A stretch of DNA of 64,000 bases from Isoperla grammatica (lineage: Eukaryota; Arthropoda; Insecta; Plecoptera; Perlodidae), in NCBI GenBank assembly GCA_945910005.1, contig OX246747.1:37799530-37863529 (forward strand), written 5' to 3'. Positions 1-12,659 of this stretch are shown here, piece after piece. A program made the position numbers and the translations under genes. Each line of letters opens with the position of its first letter. The first letter of the stretch is position 1. Under the pieces are notes generated by a model that was not told the DNA's origin, did not search any database, and saw only the letters and a program-made list of their open reading frames with translations.

Positions 1-2446
1 ACACCAGTGCGCGTCAAGTAAGTTGGTGCACACATGGAGGAGGAGGAGCTAGAAGAGGAGAGAGAAGGGGCGGAGTGCGTCACAACAACGCGAGACCACG
101 CCCCCCCCCCCGGGTCCATCTACATTATCTGGTGTACACCAGTGCGCGTCAAGTAAGTTGGTGCACACATGGAGGAGGAGGAGCTAGAAGAGGAGAGAGA
201 AGGGGCGGAGTGCGTCACGACAACGCGAGACCACGCCCCCCCCCCCCCCCAGGGTCCATCTACATTATCTGGTGGGCACCAGTGCGGTCACATGTGGAGG
301 AGTCGTCCGAAGAGAGAGAAGGGGCGGAGTGCGTCACAACAACGCGAGACCACGCCCCCCCCCCCCCCCCCTCGGGTCCATCTACATTATCTGGTGTACA
401 CCAGTGCGCGTCAAGTAAGTTAGTGCACACATGGAGGAGGAGGAGCTAGAAGAGGAGAGAGAAGGGGCGGAGTGCGTCACAACAACGCGAGACCACGCCC
501 CCCCCCCCGGGTCCATCTACATTATCTGGTGTACACCAGTGCGCGTCGAGTAAGTTGGTGCACACATGGAGGAGGAGGAGCTAGAAGAGGAGAGAGAAGG
601 GGCGGAGTGCGTCACAACAACGCGAGACCACGCCCCCCCCCCCGGGTCCATCTACATTATCTGGTGTACACCAGTGCGCGTCGAGTAAGTTGGTGCACAC
701 ATGGAGGAGGAGGAGCTAGAAGAGGAGAGAGAAGGGGCGGAGTGCGTCACAACAACGCGAGACCACGCCCCCCCCAGGGTCCATCTACATTATCTGGTGT
801 GCACCAGTGCGCGTCAAGTAAGTTGGTGCACACATGGAGGAGGAGGAGCTAGAAGAGGAGAGAGAAGGGGCGGAGTGCGTCACAACAACGCGAGACCACG
901 CCCCCCCAGGGTCCATCTACATTATCTGGTGGGCACCAGTGCGGTCACATGTGGAGGAGTCGTCCGAAGAGAGAGAAGGGGCGGAGTGCGTCACAACAAC
1001 GCGAGACCACGCCCCCCCCCCCCCCCCCTCGGGTCCATCTACATTATCTGGTGTACACCAGTGCGCGTCAAGTAAGTTAGTGCACACATGGAGGAGGAGG
1101 AGCTAGAAGAGGAGAGAGAAGGGGCGGAGTGCGTCACAACAACGCGAGACCACGCCCCCCCAGGGTCCTTCTACATTATCTGGTGGGCACCAGTGCGGTC
1201 ACATGTGGAGGAGTCGTCCGAAGAGAGAGAAGGGGCGGAGTGCGTCACAACAACGCGAGACCACGCCCCCCCAGGGTCCATCTACATCATCTGGTGTGCA
1301 CCAGTGCGGTCACATGTGGAGGAGTCGTCCGAAGAGAGAGAAGGGGCGGAGTGCGTCACAACAACGCGAGACCACGCCCCCCCAGGGTCCATCTACATCA
1401 TCTGGTGTGCACCAGTGCGGTCACATGTGGAGGAGTCGGACGAAGAGAGAGAAGGGGCGGAGTGCGTCACAACAACGCGAGACCACGCCCCCCCCGCCCC
1501 CCCCCCCCCGGGTCCTTCAACATTATCTGGTGTGCACCAGTGCGGTCACATGTGGAGGAGTCGTCCGAAGAGAGAGAAGGGGCGGAGGGCGTCACAACAA
1601 CGCGAGACCACGCCCCCCCCCCAGGGTCCATCTACATCATCTGGTGGGCACCAGTGCGGTCACATGTGGAGGAGTCGTCCGAAGAGAGAGAAGGGGCGGA
1701 GTGCGTCACAACAACGCGAGACCACGCCCCCCCCCTCCCCACCCCCCGGGTCCATCTACATCATCTGGTGTGCACCAGTGCGGTCACAAGTGGAGGAGTC
1801 GTCCGAAGAGAGAGAAGGGGCGGAGTGCGTCACAACAACGCGAGACCACGCCCATCCCACATTATCTGGTGTGCACCAGTGCGGTCACAAGTGGAGGAGT
1901 CGTCCGAAGAGAGAGAAGGGGCGGAGTGCGTCACAACAACGCGAGACCACGCCCCCCTCCCTTCAAGGACGTCTCGATAGGGGTGCATCCTGGGCTACTA
2001 CATCATCTGGTGTGCACCAGTGCGGTCACATGATGTGGAGGAGTCGTCCGAAGAGAGAGAAGGGGCGGAGGGCGTCACAACAACGCGAGACCACGCCCCC
2101 CCCCCCAGGGTCCATCTACATCATCTGGTGGGCACCAGTGCGGTCACAAGTGGAGGAGTCGTCCGAAGAGAGAGAAGGGGCGGAGTGCGTCACAACAACG
2201 CAAGACCACGCCCCCCCCACATTATCTGGTGTGCACCAGTGCGGTCACAAGTGGAGGAGTCGTCCGAAGAGAGAGAAGGGGCGGAGTGCGTCACAACAAC
2301 GCGAGACCACGCCCCCCCCACATTATCTGGTGTGCACCAGTGCGGTCACAAGTGGAGGAGTCGTCCGAAGAGAGAGAAGGGGCGGAGTGCGTCACAACAA
2401 CGCGAGACCACGCCCCCCTCCCTTCAAGGACGTCTCGATAGGGGTG
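1..2446. repeat. Mosaic minisatellite, about 20 units of 100-140 bp
   Basis: Each unit has a purine-rich part (GAGAGAGAAGGGGCGGAG), then GTCACAACAACGCGAGACC, then a C-run of variable length, then TCTACATTATCTGGTG. Long units (about 133-140 bp) carry GCGTCAAGTAAGTTGGTGCA and GGAGGAGGAGGAGCTAGAAG; shorter ones (about 111 bp and 101 bp) carry GGTCACATGTGGAGGAGTCG instead. Long and short units interleave up to about 1100, then only short ones follow. Two units end in CTTCAAGGACGTCTCGATAG (1960 and 2421). The unit lacks stop codons in several frames, so long open frames here are a by-product. The array starts outside the window. Confidence 0.95.
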
Positions 2447-2543
2447 TCACGTGATCAGTTTGACACCCCCGCCCCCGCCCCGAGAAGACCCAATAGACAC
2501 GTGACGCGTCAGCAAGTGATCCTTTAATCAACAGCTGACGACG

Positions 2544-2593
2544 AGGGAGAGGGGGGAGAGGGGGGGGAGGGGAGGGGAGGGGAGGGGAGAGGA
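2544..2593 (+). repeat. Purine (G/A) tract
   Basis: About 50 bases of uninterrupted G and A in GGGGAG-type steps. It is a simple-sequence, potential G-quadruplex or triplex tract just beyond the minisatellite. Confidence 0.85.
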
Positions 2594-3598
2594 AATTCGC
2601 AACAATGCCGATTGTTGTCGTTTGTCCACGACGAGAAGGAAATGTTGATGACGTCACACATTCCGACGATCATCCACTGATTAAACCCTGTTGTCGCGAC
2701 GAGATGGTCTCTAGTAGTGACATCGGCTCGGCTCGGCCCGAGCCAAGTGACACGGGCGGTCCAATCACGTGACTGATGACCTTCAAACGTCGACGTATAG
2801 GCAACGAGGGTAAGCGTGACGCTATACTCGAGGCATTCGTCGACAAACTTCTTTGACCATGATGTGAGCGAAAAGGAAACTAAATCCGGTCCGGCCACCA
2901 ACACAGAACCGAACAATCCAAAAACGCCCACTCGAAATGGAGATAGGAAAAAGTTTGAAACATCAGACCAACCCCTAAAAACCGACTCGATATGGAGATG
3001 GGAAATGGTTTGAAACACCAACCAAAAATTTATAAAGTTGAACCTTCTGATTTATTAGTAGGGCCTACTTGTCTGAAAACTCTGATTAAACGCGCAACAA
3101 GTGTACCACAATGACGTCGATTCTTTCTCCGACTGTACAGCAAGTAGATTGCAACACCATCAAACATCGACAGGGCAACAATTTGCCAACGAAGAATGTG
3201 TGAGGAGGGGGGGGCGCATCGTGTCACGCACCCCCAGATATTTGATCCTTTCGTACTTAAATATCTCTCTATTCATTAAGGATAGAAACCGACCACCCCT
3301 GGCTCACGCCGGTCTGAACTCAGATCATGTAAGGATCTAAAACGTCGAATAGAACTAGACTAAATTTTGAACATCTAGACCCAAAACTACCCCTAATCCA
3401 ACATTGAGCTCACAACTTACCCACACGACGCGAACCCCCCCTCGAATACGACGTAACTTTTCTCAAAACCGTCAAACCCGGCGGGGTAAACTGATGACCA
3501 AGTCAGCAAAAGAAGAAATATTGATGTACAAAGACGTACGATAGTCGTCGAAACATAAAGAAAGAAGACAACCCGCTCTGTGTCGTCCTCGCTCCCTA
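2594..3598. other. Spacer with no gene recognised
   Basis: Mixed-composition unique sequence. It contains one TGACGTCA (2649-2656), a CACGTGA word near 2767 and the two-copy repeat listed separately. Open frames are short and unlike any family I know. Confidence 0.6.
2931..3022. repeat. Two-copy tandem duplication, period 54 bp
   Basis: CTCGAAATGGAGATAGGAAA at 2931 is repeated as CTCGATATGGAGATGGGAAA at 2985, each followed by a GTTTGAAACA(T/C)CA block. Confidence 0.75.
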
Positions 3599-3662
3599 TG
3601 ACGTCATAGTCCCTACAGTGACGTCATTGCCGAGCCGGCCAGGCCTTGTGATTGGTCGTTGG
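3599..3662. promoter_or_regulatory. Paired CRE palindromes next to a CCAAT motif
   Basis: TGACGTCA occurs at 3599-3606 and 3619-3626, followed by CAGGCCTTGTGATTGG ending near 3656 (inverted CCAAT). CREB/ATF proteins bind TGACGTCA and NF-Y binds CCAAT. The spacing is promoter-like, but no gene follows that I can recognise, and a related CAGGCCCGTGATTGG recurs at 6524, so it may be part of a repeat. Confidence 0.35.
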
Positions 3663-3825
3663 CGTTTTGCCGAGTTTGGAGTCGCACGAGGAAATATCAG
3701 ACTGAGAAGATCGACCGCAAAGAAAATATTGTTCAGAATTCTTCGTCTGAGGTGTTTTGTGCGTCTTTGTTGCGTCTAGATCGAACATTAATAACCAACG
3801 AACACCCTAGATTAACAGCAACAAC

Positions 3826-3917
3826 GCAACACCGCTTCATACGACTAAGGGCAACACCGCTTCGTACAGGTAACAGCATCACCGCTTCATACGACGAATG
3901 GCAACATCGCTTCACAA
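3826..3917. repeat. Short tandem repeat, 25 bp x 4
   Basis: GCAACACCGCTTCATACGAC-like units have the ACCGCTTC word at 3831, 3856, 3881 and (as ATCGCTTC) 3906, a strict 25 bp spacing. Confidence 0.8.
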
Positions 3918-3924
3918 AGTCCAT

Positions 3925-4300
3925 TCTTTTGTTTCCGAAATTTGCCAACTTACAGATACTGACCAGAGCATAACCGTGCGAAATTAACGAGGTAAATTAT
4001 TATGCATATTCTTTGAATCCGAAACCGAAACGACTATTGCGTTAACAAGTCGGGTAGTATCCTTGTGAATGAAACGATTTACGGGTATCGCCATCGTTGT
4101 TTTGTTTACGGAAATTTGCAAACAGATTTGCAGACCAGAGCATCATTTTAATAAACCGTGTTAAATGAATGTGGTAAATTTTGTGCATACTTTTTCAATC
4201 CAAAACCGAGTATATTATGTTCAAATACTTGTGAACCTCGCAAAATGAACGTGGTATTTCTTCATACTCTTTCAATCCGAAACCGAAACGGGTACAAAAC
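3925..4300. repeat. Degenerate tandem repeat, period about 172 bp
   Basis: GACCAGAGCAT at 3961 and 4133 is followed in each case by a GGTAAATT...GCATA...CTTTCAATCCGAAACCG block. A third partial block (TCAATCCGAAACCGAAACGG) lies at about 4275. Confidence 0.65.
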
Positions 4301-5412
4301 GCGTATGAATGAAATATATATAGTGTATTCCAGAGAATACCAATTCACTATCACAACAAGATTATGGGTGTGTGTATATATTACAATATAATGCCATTAA
4401 CAAAACTGGTATTGAACAATCTTCTTTTTCGGCTCGCGCGAAATCTATATATTAGTTCAAACTTTACCATATACGAGAAGTTGATGTGAACTGTACAGTA
4501 TATAGTGAAAGCTTGCGTGAAAAAAAATACACCTACGTCTCGCTAGCCCAAACATGCTCACCATCGACAAAATTTACGTGTTTTTCGAGTCGTCACTCAA
4601 CCGTTGTCTGATAGATATCAACGAGAATGTTCAAACGACGACAACGACTCAATGACATATCACAGTCGCCATGTCATTTCTCTAGACCAATCATTTTATT
4701 ATAAAGTGGCAAAAAATTAAAAACAAAAAAACGTGTTGCATCGCGGCGCGTTCTACCGCCATCAATATTGGTTGAAATATCGCCAACTTTTCTCTCAGAT
4801 ATGTCTATCTATCTATCTATACGGTTTAAGTGTGCTTTGGAACACACGCACACGTCTAAGGGTGTGTTTCCTATACCCAGGTCGTCGACCATTGCAAGAC
4901 GAGAAGGCGACTCACACGTCACGTGCGTTGTATATAACGGTCACGCGCACTGGTCACGCGCACAGCTGGTACCAATAATCACGTGACAACCCAGAGTCGA
5001 AAGGACCAAAAAGAAGAGGGGTCAAAAGCTCAAACAGGAGACTCGAAAGTGCAACCTTCTATGTTACTCTACCTCCTGTATCACCACCGCCGCAAGATTC
5101 TGTGCCGCTTGACCGTTACCCAATGAGCAACGCGATCCAAAAAAGATTCGTTTGTCGCGGGATGTTGACACATTTGTGTGATTGATCGACAACTTGACGG
5201 AAAATCAAACGCAAATACCGCGTGAATCAAGTCCGAAGGGTGTTTTGTGTTTTTACAAGACAACTGATACAATACCTAAACGTTCTTGTTCTGTCATGGA
5301 GAACGCATGTGCACGTGATTTTTCACATAACCACTCTGTGAATATTAGTATAGTAGCCTGAAAGACTTGTCGTCATCGATACGGTCGATCTTTTCCCCAC
5401 CAGCCGCTGTAT
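4301..5412. other. Spacer, no gene recognised
   Basis: AT-rich, mostly unique sequence with no domain-like open frame. CACGTG-type words occur near 4918 and 4980. I see no repeat family member here. Confidence 0.6.
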
Positions 5413-5644
5413 GATCCGAGCAGAGTAAAGCTAGCAACGATGATCCGAGCAGAGTGAAGCTAGCAACGATGATCCGAGCAGAGTGAAGCTAGCAACGCTG
5501 ATCCGAGCAGAGTGAAGCTAGCAACGCTGATCCGAGCAGAGTGAAGCTAGCAACGCTGATCCGAGCAGAGTGAAGCTAGCAACGATGATCCGAGCAGAGT
5601 GAAGCTAGCAACGATGATCCGAGCAGAGTGAAGCTAGCAACGAG
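5413..5644. repeat. Minisatellite, 29 bp x 8
   Basis: GATCCGAGCAGAGTGAAGCT followed by AGCAACGAT repeats every 29 bp (first starts 5413 and 5442). Copies differ mainly at one site (GATGATCC versus GCTGATCC), so the array is young. Confidence 0.95.
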
Positions 5645-5788
5645 GCTGTGACGTCACTCACGCGAGACATGTGTTGTGGTAACAACAACTCAGGATGGCC
5701 AACCAACCAACCGATTCATGTGTCAGTTTCTTTTGTAGACAATCCTGTGCGTCAACAGTTGTAGAGGAAACATTGTTTCCTTGGTCGT

Positions 5789-6108
5789 TACTTCGAACGT
5801 ATGATTGCCAGCCTAAAGTAAGTCTGTTACTTCGAACGTATGATTACCATCCTAAAGTAAGTCTGTTACTTCGCACGTATAATTGCTAGCCTAAAGTAAG
5901 TCTGTTACTTCGAACGTATTACTGCTAGCCTAAAGTAAGTCTGTTACGTACTTCGAACGTATGATTGCCAGCCTAAAGTAAGTCTGTTACTTCGAACGTA
6001 TGATTACCATCCTAAAGTAAGTCTGTTACTTCGCACGTATAATTGCTAGCCTAAAGTGAGTCTGTTACGTACTACTTCGAACGAAAGATTGTCAGCCTAA
6101 AGTAAGTC
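5789..6108. repeat. Minisatellite, 39 bp x about 8
   Basis: Units read CTTCGAACGTATGATTGCCA then GCCTAAAGTAAGTCTGTTA. Two variants (TGCCAG, TACCAT) alternate and two units carry a short CGTA-type insertion. The length is 13 codons, so a short frame stays open by chance. Each unit contains the splice-donor-like word AAAGTAAGT. Confidence 0.93.
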
Positions 6109-6291
6109 TCGCGAGCTGCTCTCTCAACGGGAGTAGGCTACGTGTCCTTCACCCGTGACGTCGTACATGTAGGCCTACGCATGCGCAGCCGTCAACTGGA
6201 TGCATTCATTATGTCATCCAGAGCTGTGGTACAGTCACCTCAACGATTGGTCAACTGTAAGAGCCGACAATGAGATACATAATGCTGCATC

Positions 6292-6698
6292 TGACGTCAC
6301 CCACCCCCCATCATGTGATTACCATGACGTCATGATTGACTTTGCGATCACCTTCTTATCGAAGTGAATGTGGCCCCGGATTGGTTGAACCAAACACAAT
6401 AATACCTGAAGCAGCTGACATCTTCTCGTCAAGTGAGAGAACCATACTCGAAATTACGTTACAACTCGCGTGAAAACCAACGGGCAAACGTTTCATTGAC
6501 GTCACAGAATGTTGGTCAGGTCAGGCCCGTGATTGGCTAATCCGAACAGAACAAGAAACAGTACTTAAAGCAACCGCCATGAAGAAACAAGCGAGACACT
6601 GGTTCCTACACGATGGAAGTGAATCTCGGGTGAAACTTGGCGCATCTCTCGTATAGAAACCGACCAATTCTAACTGGCCAACAGTTTCACTGACGTCA
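6292..6698. promoter_or_regulatory. Cluster of four CRE palindromes with CCAAT motifs
   Basis: TGACGTCA lies at 6292, 6325, 6497 and 6691. ATTGG words lie near 6380 and 6532. The stretches 6350-6505 and 6525-6698 look like diverged copies of each other (CCGGATTGG/CCGTGATTGG early, a TCGCGTGAAA/TCGGGTGAAA middle and a TTTCAYTGACGTCACA end). It is either an old tandem duplication of a promoter-like segment or a repeat carrying these sites. No transcript start can be assigned. Confidence 0.4.
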
Positions 6699-7064
6699 CA
6701 AGTGGGTTTGTGAAGCGAGTCTGTATCCACACATGGCGATACTTACAGGGGTCCCGCGCGAGACCACAGATACCATTGATGCACGTCCGATCCGTGAACA
6801 CGCGAGGTGTTTTTTCAAGCGTGCTTGAGATTCAGTATTTTCAGTTTTTATTAATGTCTTTTGTAGAGATAAGTTTATGGAAATTATATATATATTGGTG
6901 CTCTGAGACACACAAACCGTGACCTCAACAACTTTATCGCTCTTGACACTTTACTATGACTACTGAAATAAACAAGTTTTTGTAAACATTTGCGTTGTGT
7001 CTGTTAAATTCACTGCCTTGTTGATATCTGGTGTTCTTACATTTATGGTAGAGTTGATGTCCCC

Positions 7065-7118
7065 CCTAGCGGAGGCTCGTCGAACTCGCTAATAGTAGTT
7101 CGACGAGCCTCCGCTAGG
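7065..7118. repeat. Perfect short hairpin related to family D
   Basis: Arms of about 22 bp (CTAGCGGAGGCTCGTCGAAC and its complement) flank a loop of about 10 bp. The same GAGCCTCCGCTAGGCGGAG block lies near the right end of the D element at 15268-15556, so this is probably an internal D fragment. Confidence 0.7.
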
Positions 7119-8689
7119 CGGAGTTTTTAAGTGTGTTTACCAACATGCTTGACATTTTGCTAAGTCAATACTTTACGTATTTTATTCTTGTATTCTTTTC
7201 ATGTATTATTTACCACATAGTTGCTTGATTATTTTTTGCAATGTGCCATCGAAACCTACTGACGCAGCCACCCCCTGTCAAACGAGAGCGGAATATAAGG
7301 GTGGTTTTCTGATGAACGGGTAAGCACAGAGTTTTCGAACAAGATATTTTCCCAAAAACTCAAATTTGTTGTACATGGTAATGAGAAGTAAGCAGCGGTT
7401 TTGTAAATCTTGCTTGCTACCGAAACTTTTCGACAATCATAATTTAGTTAATATTATTGAATGAATCAAAGAACGCCACGAGAAGATTCCTACAAAACAT
7501 TCCGAGGAGATTTACATTAAAACTTTGTCTTCTTTTTCTTCTTCTCATTTCAAAGTAAATAATTAACATTCTTCTGATTTTCTTCTGTTTTTAAAGTTTC
7601 TTCATCACTTCACTAACATCACGATCTAGAAGACTCTCGTCGTCGAAACTTGTGATTTTCTTAATGTCTACGAAACGAATTGGAATTCGTTAACTTGTTT
7701 AATTGTATTTAAAGTGTGAGAGAAATACAGACCATCCCTTGGACATGAGAAGGCAAACGTTCAAGACGGCGCACAGTATAGGTAAAGTTAAAACAATTGT
7801 TTGAAAACTTAAAGAAATAGGTTAAAGACTGGAGGAACATACTAAAATACATGACATTTCCAAGGAGTTACGGTATTAACTTAGTTATTGACCACTCGTA
7901 AATCAGTTCGTCACTAAACTAGCTCCAGAAGTTGGCTATGTGCTACCTGTTTTTACACTTTAGACTTTTTTTCATTGTTGATACCACGTAGCTACTAGGG
8001 ATGGGAAAAAGCGTTTGAAATTCTAAACGTTAAATCTTATTTTAAAACTTAGTTTCAATACGCCCCCCCCCCCCCCCCCCCCCAAATTGGACGAAGAAAG
8101 TTTATTTTTTTCTCCTACACATTGCAACATATCAATAATAGACCATATAGTTTGCATTGTTTAATGTTATGAGCAACCTATTGTCGTAAAGTTCGCTATT
8201 ATAATTTAGTTAAAAAGCAATTATTAATTGATCAATTAGCGGTACCGGACACGAATCTGGTGTCTGAGGTTTACTACATTATAGTCGATGAAGAGGACCG
8301 AATGAAGGTCAAATGAACGTAGCAATGAGGTATTGACCGTCTTTTTGGCTGTATGCTCACCTATCTGGCAGAACATCTGATTTCGTTCTTGTTAGAATTA
8401 CTTTAAATGGGTTTAAATTTTTCAAAAAAAAAAAAATCAAAATATGTCATCCTACAGAGAATGTAATGCTCTTTCTTATGAATGCGTTTTCATTCCAATA
8501 AATATTACCGTTTTGCAGATGTTCTTAATTAGGTGTGAAAGGTGTCAAGCAACATCGCATTACAAAAGGCAATTACAAACATCTGAAAAACGGAAACATT
8601 AATTTTGAAGAAGAAAATAACATTCATAAGAATTCATAAGAAAGAGCAGTCAATTCTCTACAGGCTGATATAGGTAGATTTTGATTTAC
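7119..8689. other. AT-rich spacer with a 21-C tract
   Basis: No gene or repeat family is visible. A run of 21 C lies at 8063-8083 and an A-run near 8424. Confidence 0.6.
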
Positions 8690-8775
8690 ATTAAATAAAT
8701 AAAATAAATAAATTCACATTTAGAGTCTACCCACTCATCAGTAACTAAACTGATTTGCAGTGGGGGACTTTAATT
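8690..8775 (-). mobile_element. 3' tail of a non-LTR element, family R3
   Basis: An AAATAAATA-type tail on the left is followed by CTACCCACTCATCAGTAACT and CTGATTTGCAGTGGGGGACT. The same order recurs at 52355-52432 and, shortened, at 57240-57290. A simple A-rich tail beside a constant block is typical of a 5'-truncated LINE or SINE inserted in minus orientation. Confidence 0.5.
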
Positions 8776-11700
8776 TAAAGTGACTAAACCAACCCTGTAG
8801 GCTTCGAACACCATCGACGAGTGAGCGATAACCAATCAAAGATCGATATTTCATATACGAAACATATGAATCAGTGATTGGACAGTGCGAACACCTGCGG
8901 ACAAATGTCTGAATCAACAAGGCTGATTCAGAACAACTTTGAATTTATTGAGTGCTTCGTTGACCGTAACAGACCGAAATAGTGAGTTCAGCTGGACCAT
9001 ATATCTATGGCTGGTCACACAGCCTTAATATCTCAGTCTACCTTTATATAACACATCTAAACGACTTCATCATCATCAACTATTCCCCCCCCCCCCCTCT
9101 CGCTAGAGAATCGCTCACCGCATAATTCACATTTCATTCTCCCCACCCCAGCACAGAAGACAATCCAGGCTTGATTCTATAAAGAATGCCATCCATTGTG
9201 ACGTCAGAGATGGAAGGCGGTGTCTACGGAGGTGGCGCCCTCATGAACTAGAAGGCTGTGAGAGATTTATAACCAGAGAGAAGGTGGAAAGATTCGAGAC
9301 ACCGATGTTCTGTTATTAAGCGAACGAAGCGAGCGTTTTTATTCTTTATCTTTATGTGGCAATAGAGTATATTAGTGTGACGTCACGATTCCCGTGTCAA
9401 CCAATGACGAACCGTATTTGTGACTCCAAACAATCATGACAGTTGACAGTTGACAGATAGTTTTGTTTTTGCAAACATATCGAGGGTTATCCGTTCAGAT
9501 ATTTCGTTTTACGAAACAGTGAAAAAGAAGTTGATTAAACTTATAAGTCAAGTATTGTAATGATACAATTACTACTTTAAATAATAACTACGTTTCAGGA
9601 AAGTTGTTTGGAGTCAGATAGCTCGTCCGCCATTTAATCTGACGTCATCACTAATACAGTCTATCGCTTTATGTCTAGCGATATAGCGGCCTAACGGAGA
9701 GTCCGATAGAGTTAAAATTTGAAACATTTGTTTAAGCTTCGATGTGGATTGCACGGCGTTCATTTTGTAGTAAAATCAGAATAATAATAAGTTATGAAAC
9801 AGTTACTAGATAGTTTTTTAAAAGAAAACCGTGATATAATTGGCATTTCACGATAAATAACGTGATACGATAAGTGCTGGAGGTAAACGTTACATTTATA
9901 TTTTAACCTCTAGTTAAAATGACTATGCCAATGAAAAATCTTAGCTCTGAACAATACGGGAGTATAATAATAGGTATAATAACTATGACAACTACAAATC
10001 AAATCTATGCACATTCTTGTTTTAAGTTGTCGATTGTTGGATTTATTTTCATGAATATCCACATTCTTCTATTGTACAATGGGGCGGATAGCTTTGATAA
10101 CTTTGGTCAGCGCGTTTTATCATCAACGCGTCCCACACATCGGTTTTCTATAGTAATAATAATTAAATAACGATTTTTAACCCCTTTGAATAAAACAAAT
10201 CACAGCCTTTAAAATTTCCTTTGAACTCTCAGACTCAATATTTTCTACACAAACACAAACACAAACCCGTGATTACCCAACACACAAATAAACATTATCT
10301 GTGTATTAATTTAGAACACAAAAAAAAGAATTAAAAGCCAATATTTAGAATCACATAAAGCGCTGTCACTCGTTCGTACATTACCATAATGATATTCACT
10401 TCAAAGTGTTCGTTTTAACGCAACGCAATGTAGGTATATAATAAATAATTCACAACGAAACCAACCACACAAGTTTTATCGCGAACCAAAAAACACAAAA
10501 CATACATTTTACCGTATCAGAATATCTTTGCTCACGCTTACCTATAGTCTAAAAACACTTTGTTTTTGTTTGACCCTTCTATAATATACATTCCACAGCG
10601 AATCTGTATGTTTTTGTCCTCAATTCCAGTCTAACCGTCTAGACTATAACACAGATATGCATCTAGATAATAACACTGCATATTAGATTTGAATTCTACG
10701 AGTTTTTTTAAGATACATCCTTGGAAAACGTGTTTGGCAACTTTAATCTCTACTGGACAATGTCTGGGCGATATTTTACCCTTGCTTATTATAGGTAGAT
10801 ATGAATGCATAACATGTCCCATGAAAAGTTCACATCTTCTTTAATATAATCGTTAATGTGAAAGTTTAATGACACTTATTATTGAACCCTAATCACACAT
10901 GAATAGGAGATTGGGTGGTTTGTAACTGTAGGCTTTGTAGTTTAATTTTGAGGTTTTAACTAAAGAACTCTAAAAATCATCGCCAAAAAGTTAGAGCAAA
11001 CGTGGATATGGTTTCATACTCACTGCAGACTCCATGAAATAGTTTTCTTATATCTAAGGTGACCGTATTTTGAATATTGCAAACCGCGACAGACAAAATG
11101 TGAGGATTACGAACTTCATGGACAAGCACGGGGTCTGAGGCGAAAGATTTTTGATTCAAATTTTCATGCAAAATGCCTAGAAAATAGCATTCTAACATGA
11201 ATTAATAGAACAAAATAAATATCAATACATCATTATTCATATACAAACATTTAAATTAATTTATATTAAGTATTTAAATACCTGTGGGTAAATTTTTGTA
11301 GACATGTTAGGCCTAACCCGGTCGTATTTCGCCAGCCGCCTGTTGAAGGAATAAACTCTGCTGACTGTGAGTTGAGTGAGAGCGTGATTGTGTGAGTCAG
11401 CGTCTGCGAATGCAACCCGCATGTGTCGAGGGCTAGAGAGCAACTGTAAGCCCCCCCTCCCAGCTCCCCCCCCCCCCCCCCCCACTGTTACAATCGACCG
11501 CGTTGTCTTTATTGACAGAATACCGGGACACCTTTTCCCCAAAAAATTACAAACCGGTAAAAATACGTCTTTTCAATGAATCTCTCGGGACACACCGGTA
11601 CAAGTGTTCCGATAACGGTACTGTACCGGTCAAACCGGTACGTCGGGTCACCTTACTTATATCGTAATCAGTAGGACTGTTACTTGGAGTTTACCGTATT

Positions 11701-11928
11701 CCAAACTCAATTAAAAATAACAACGCCATTTACTAAGGATAATATTCACATGACTTCATCCAACGGCCATAATTGGTACTTGAGTGGTTTCATTCCATAT
11801 CAACGCATTCTACCATGATTGTGTTGGTATAAATGAGTGGGAATATCTTCGCTCGACTTGCGACCAAGTGCTTTGTACGATGCCCCTTTTGCAACCCACT
11901 CGACAGTACAAGAGTGCTCGAGCGTCCA
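8776..11928. other. Long spacer, no gene recognised
   Basis: Mostly AT-rich unique sequence. It holds C-tracts at 9085-9097 and 11466-11483 and TGACGTCA at 9199, 9378 and 9640, the last just after CGCCATTTAATC. Several ACCGGTA words cluster at 11550-11640. Open frames of 60-95 codons resemble no family. Confidence 0.6.
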
Positions 11929-12035
11929 CTCATAGCACGGCCCATACGATGTTATCTCGTAATCAAGAGGTGGGTTCTAAGAGCTTAGACACTCATAGCA
12001 CGGCCCATACGATAGAGGGTCTGGCTGGTTCTAAG
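11929..12035. repeat. Partial tandem duplication, period about 62 bp
   Basis: CACTCATAGCACGGCCCATA occurs at about 11929 and 11991, each followed downstream by GGTTCTAAGAGCTT. Confidence 0.8.
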
Positions 12036-12112
12036 AGCTTTGGATGCGGTGACGTTACAGCGGCCATGATAAAATGGAAACCTAAATCCTCATACTTGTC
12101 CCTTTCCTTCTA

Positions 12113-12418
12113 TAGGGCACTAGCAACACCAAAAGACAACAATGGAACAAATTAATTGAACTGATGGACAAACAATCAGCTGTCAAAATAATAAAATTGC
12201 AACCATACAAATAAAAACAAGTGTAGCAATAGTAACTGGTAAAGCCATTTAAAACTTTTTATGATGAACAACGACTAAGTGAAAGTTTTGTATTGTATGT
12301 GTATTTGTTTGTTTTGTTTTCCAAAATCAGAAGAAATTACTTTTTGACAGCTTTTTGTTTGTCCATCGATTCAATTAATTTGTTTCATTGTTGTCTTTTG
12401 GTGTTGCTAGTAGCCTAT
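12113..12418. mobile_element. Palindromic MITE, family A copy 1
   Basis: The left end is TATAGGGCACTAGCAACACC and the right end reads GGTGTTGCTAGTAGCCTATA; the two halves are near complements over much of the 305 bp. There is no coding capacity. The flanks carry no long direct repeat. Terminal TA is compatible with a TA target, but the superfamily is not certain. Confidence 0.9.
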
Positions 12419-12659
12419 ACTAACATTACAAACTAACTGAAGAGAGATAATATAACGATTTTAAGGGGGGTGTGACGAGTGACGAAATAGGTACAACAAC
12501 CAATCACTTGCTAAAGTTGTCGTACAACAACTTCGGTAGGTAATGCTTTCGTCATCAATCAATGACGTGTTTACGGTCTCGGCCAACCCGAGCAGGTATC
12601 TGAATTAGCCACGGCCGCTGGTTGGGTGCCGCTCACCCACCCGTGACGGAAGCATTATG

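Noticed and set aside
1088..2527. Open frame of 479 codons on the plus strand
   Set aside because: It lies wholly in the minisatellite. Several frames are open at once because the unit lacks stop codons, and the product is a low-complexity repeat whose frame shifts with C-run length.
5413..5644. 29 bp repeats resembling a CRISPR repeat length
   Set aside because: Units are directly contiguous with no spacers, so it is a minisatellite.
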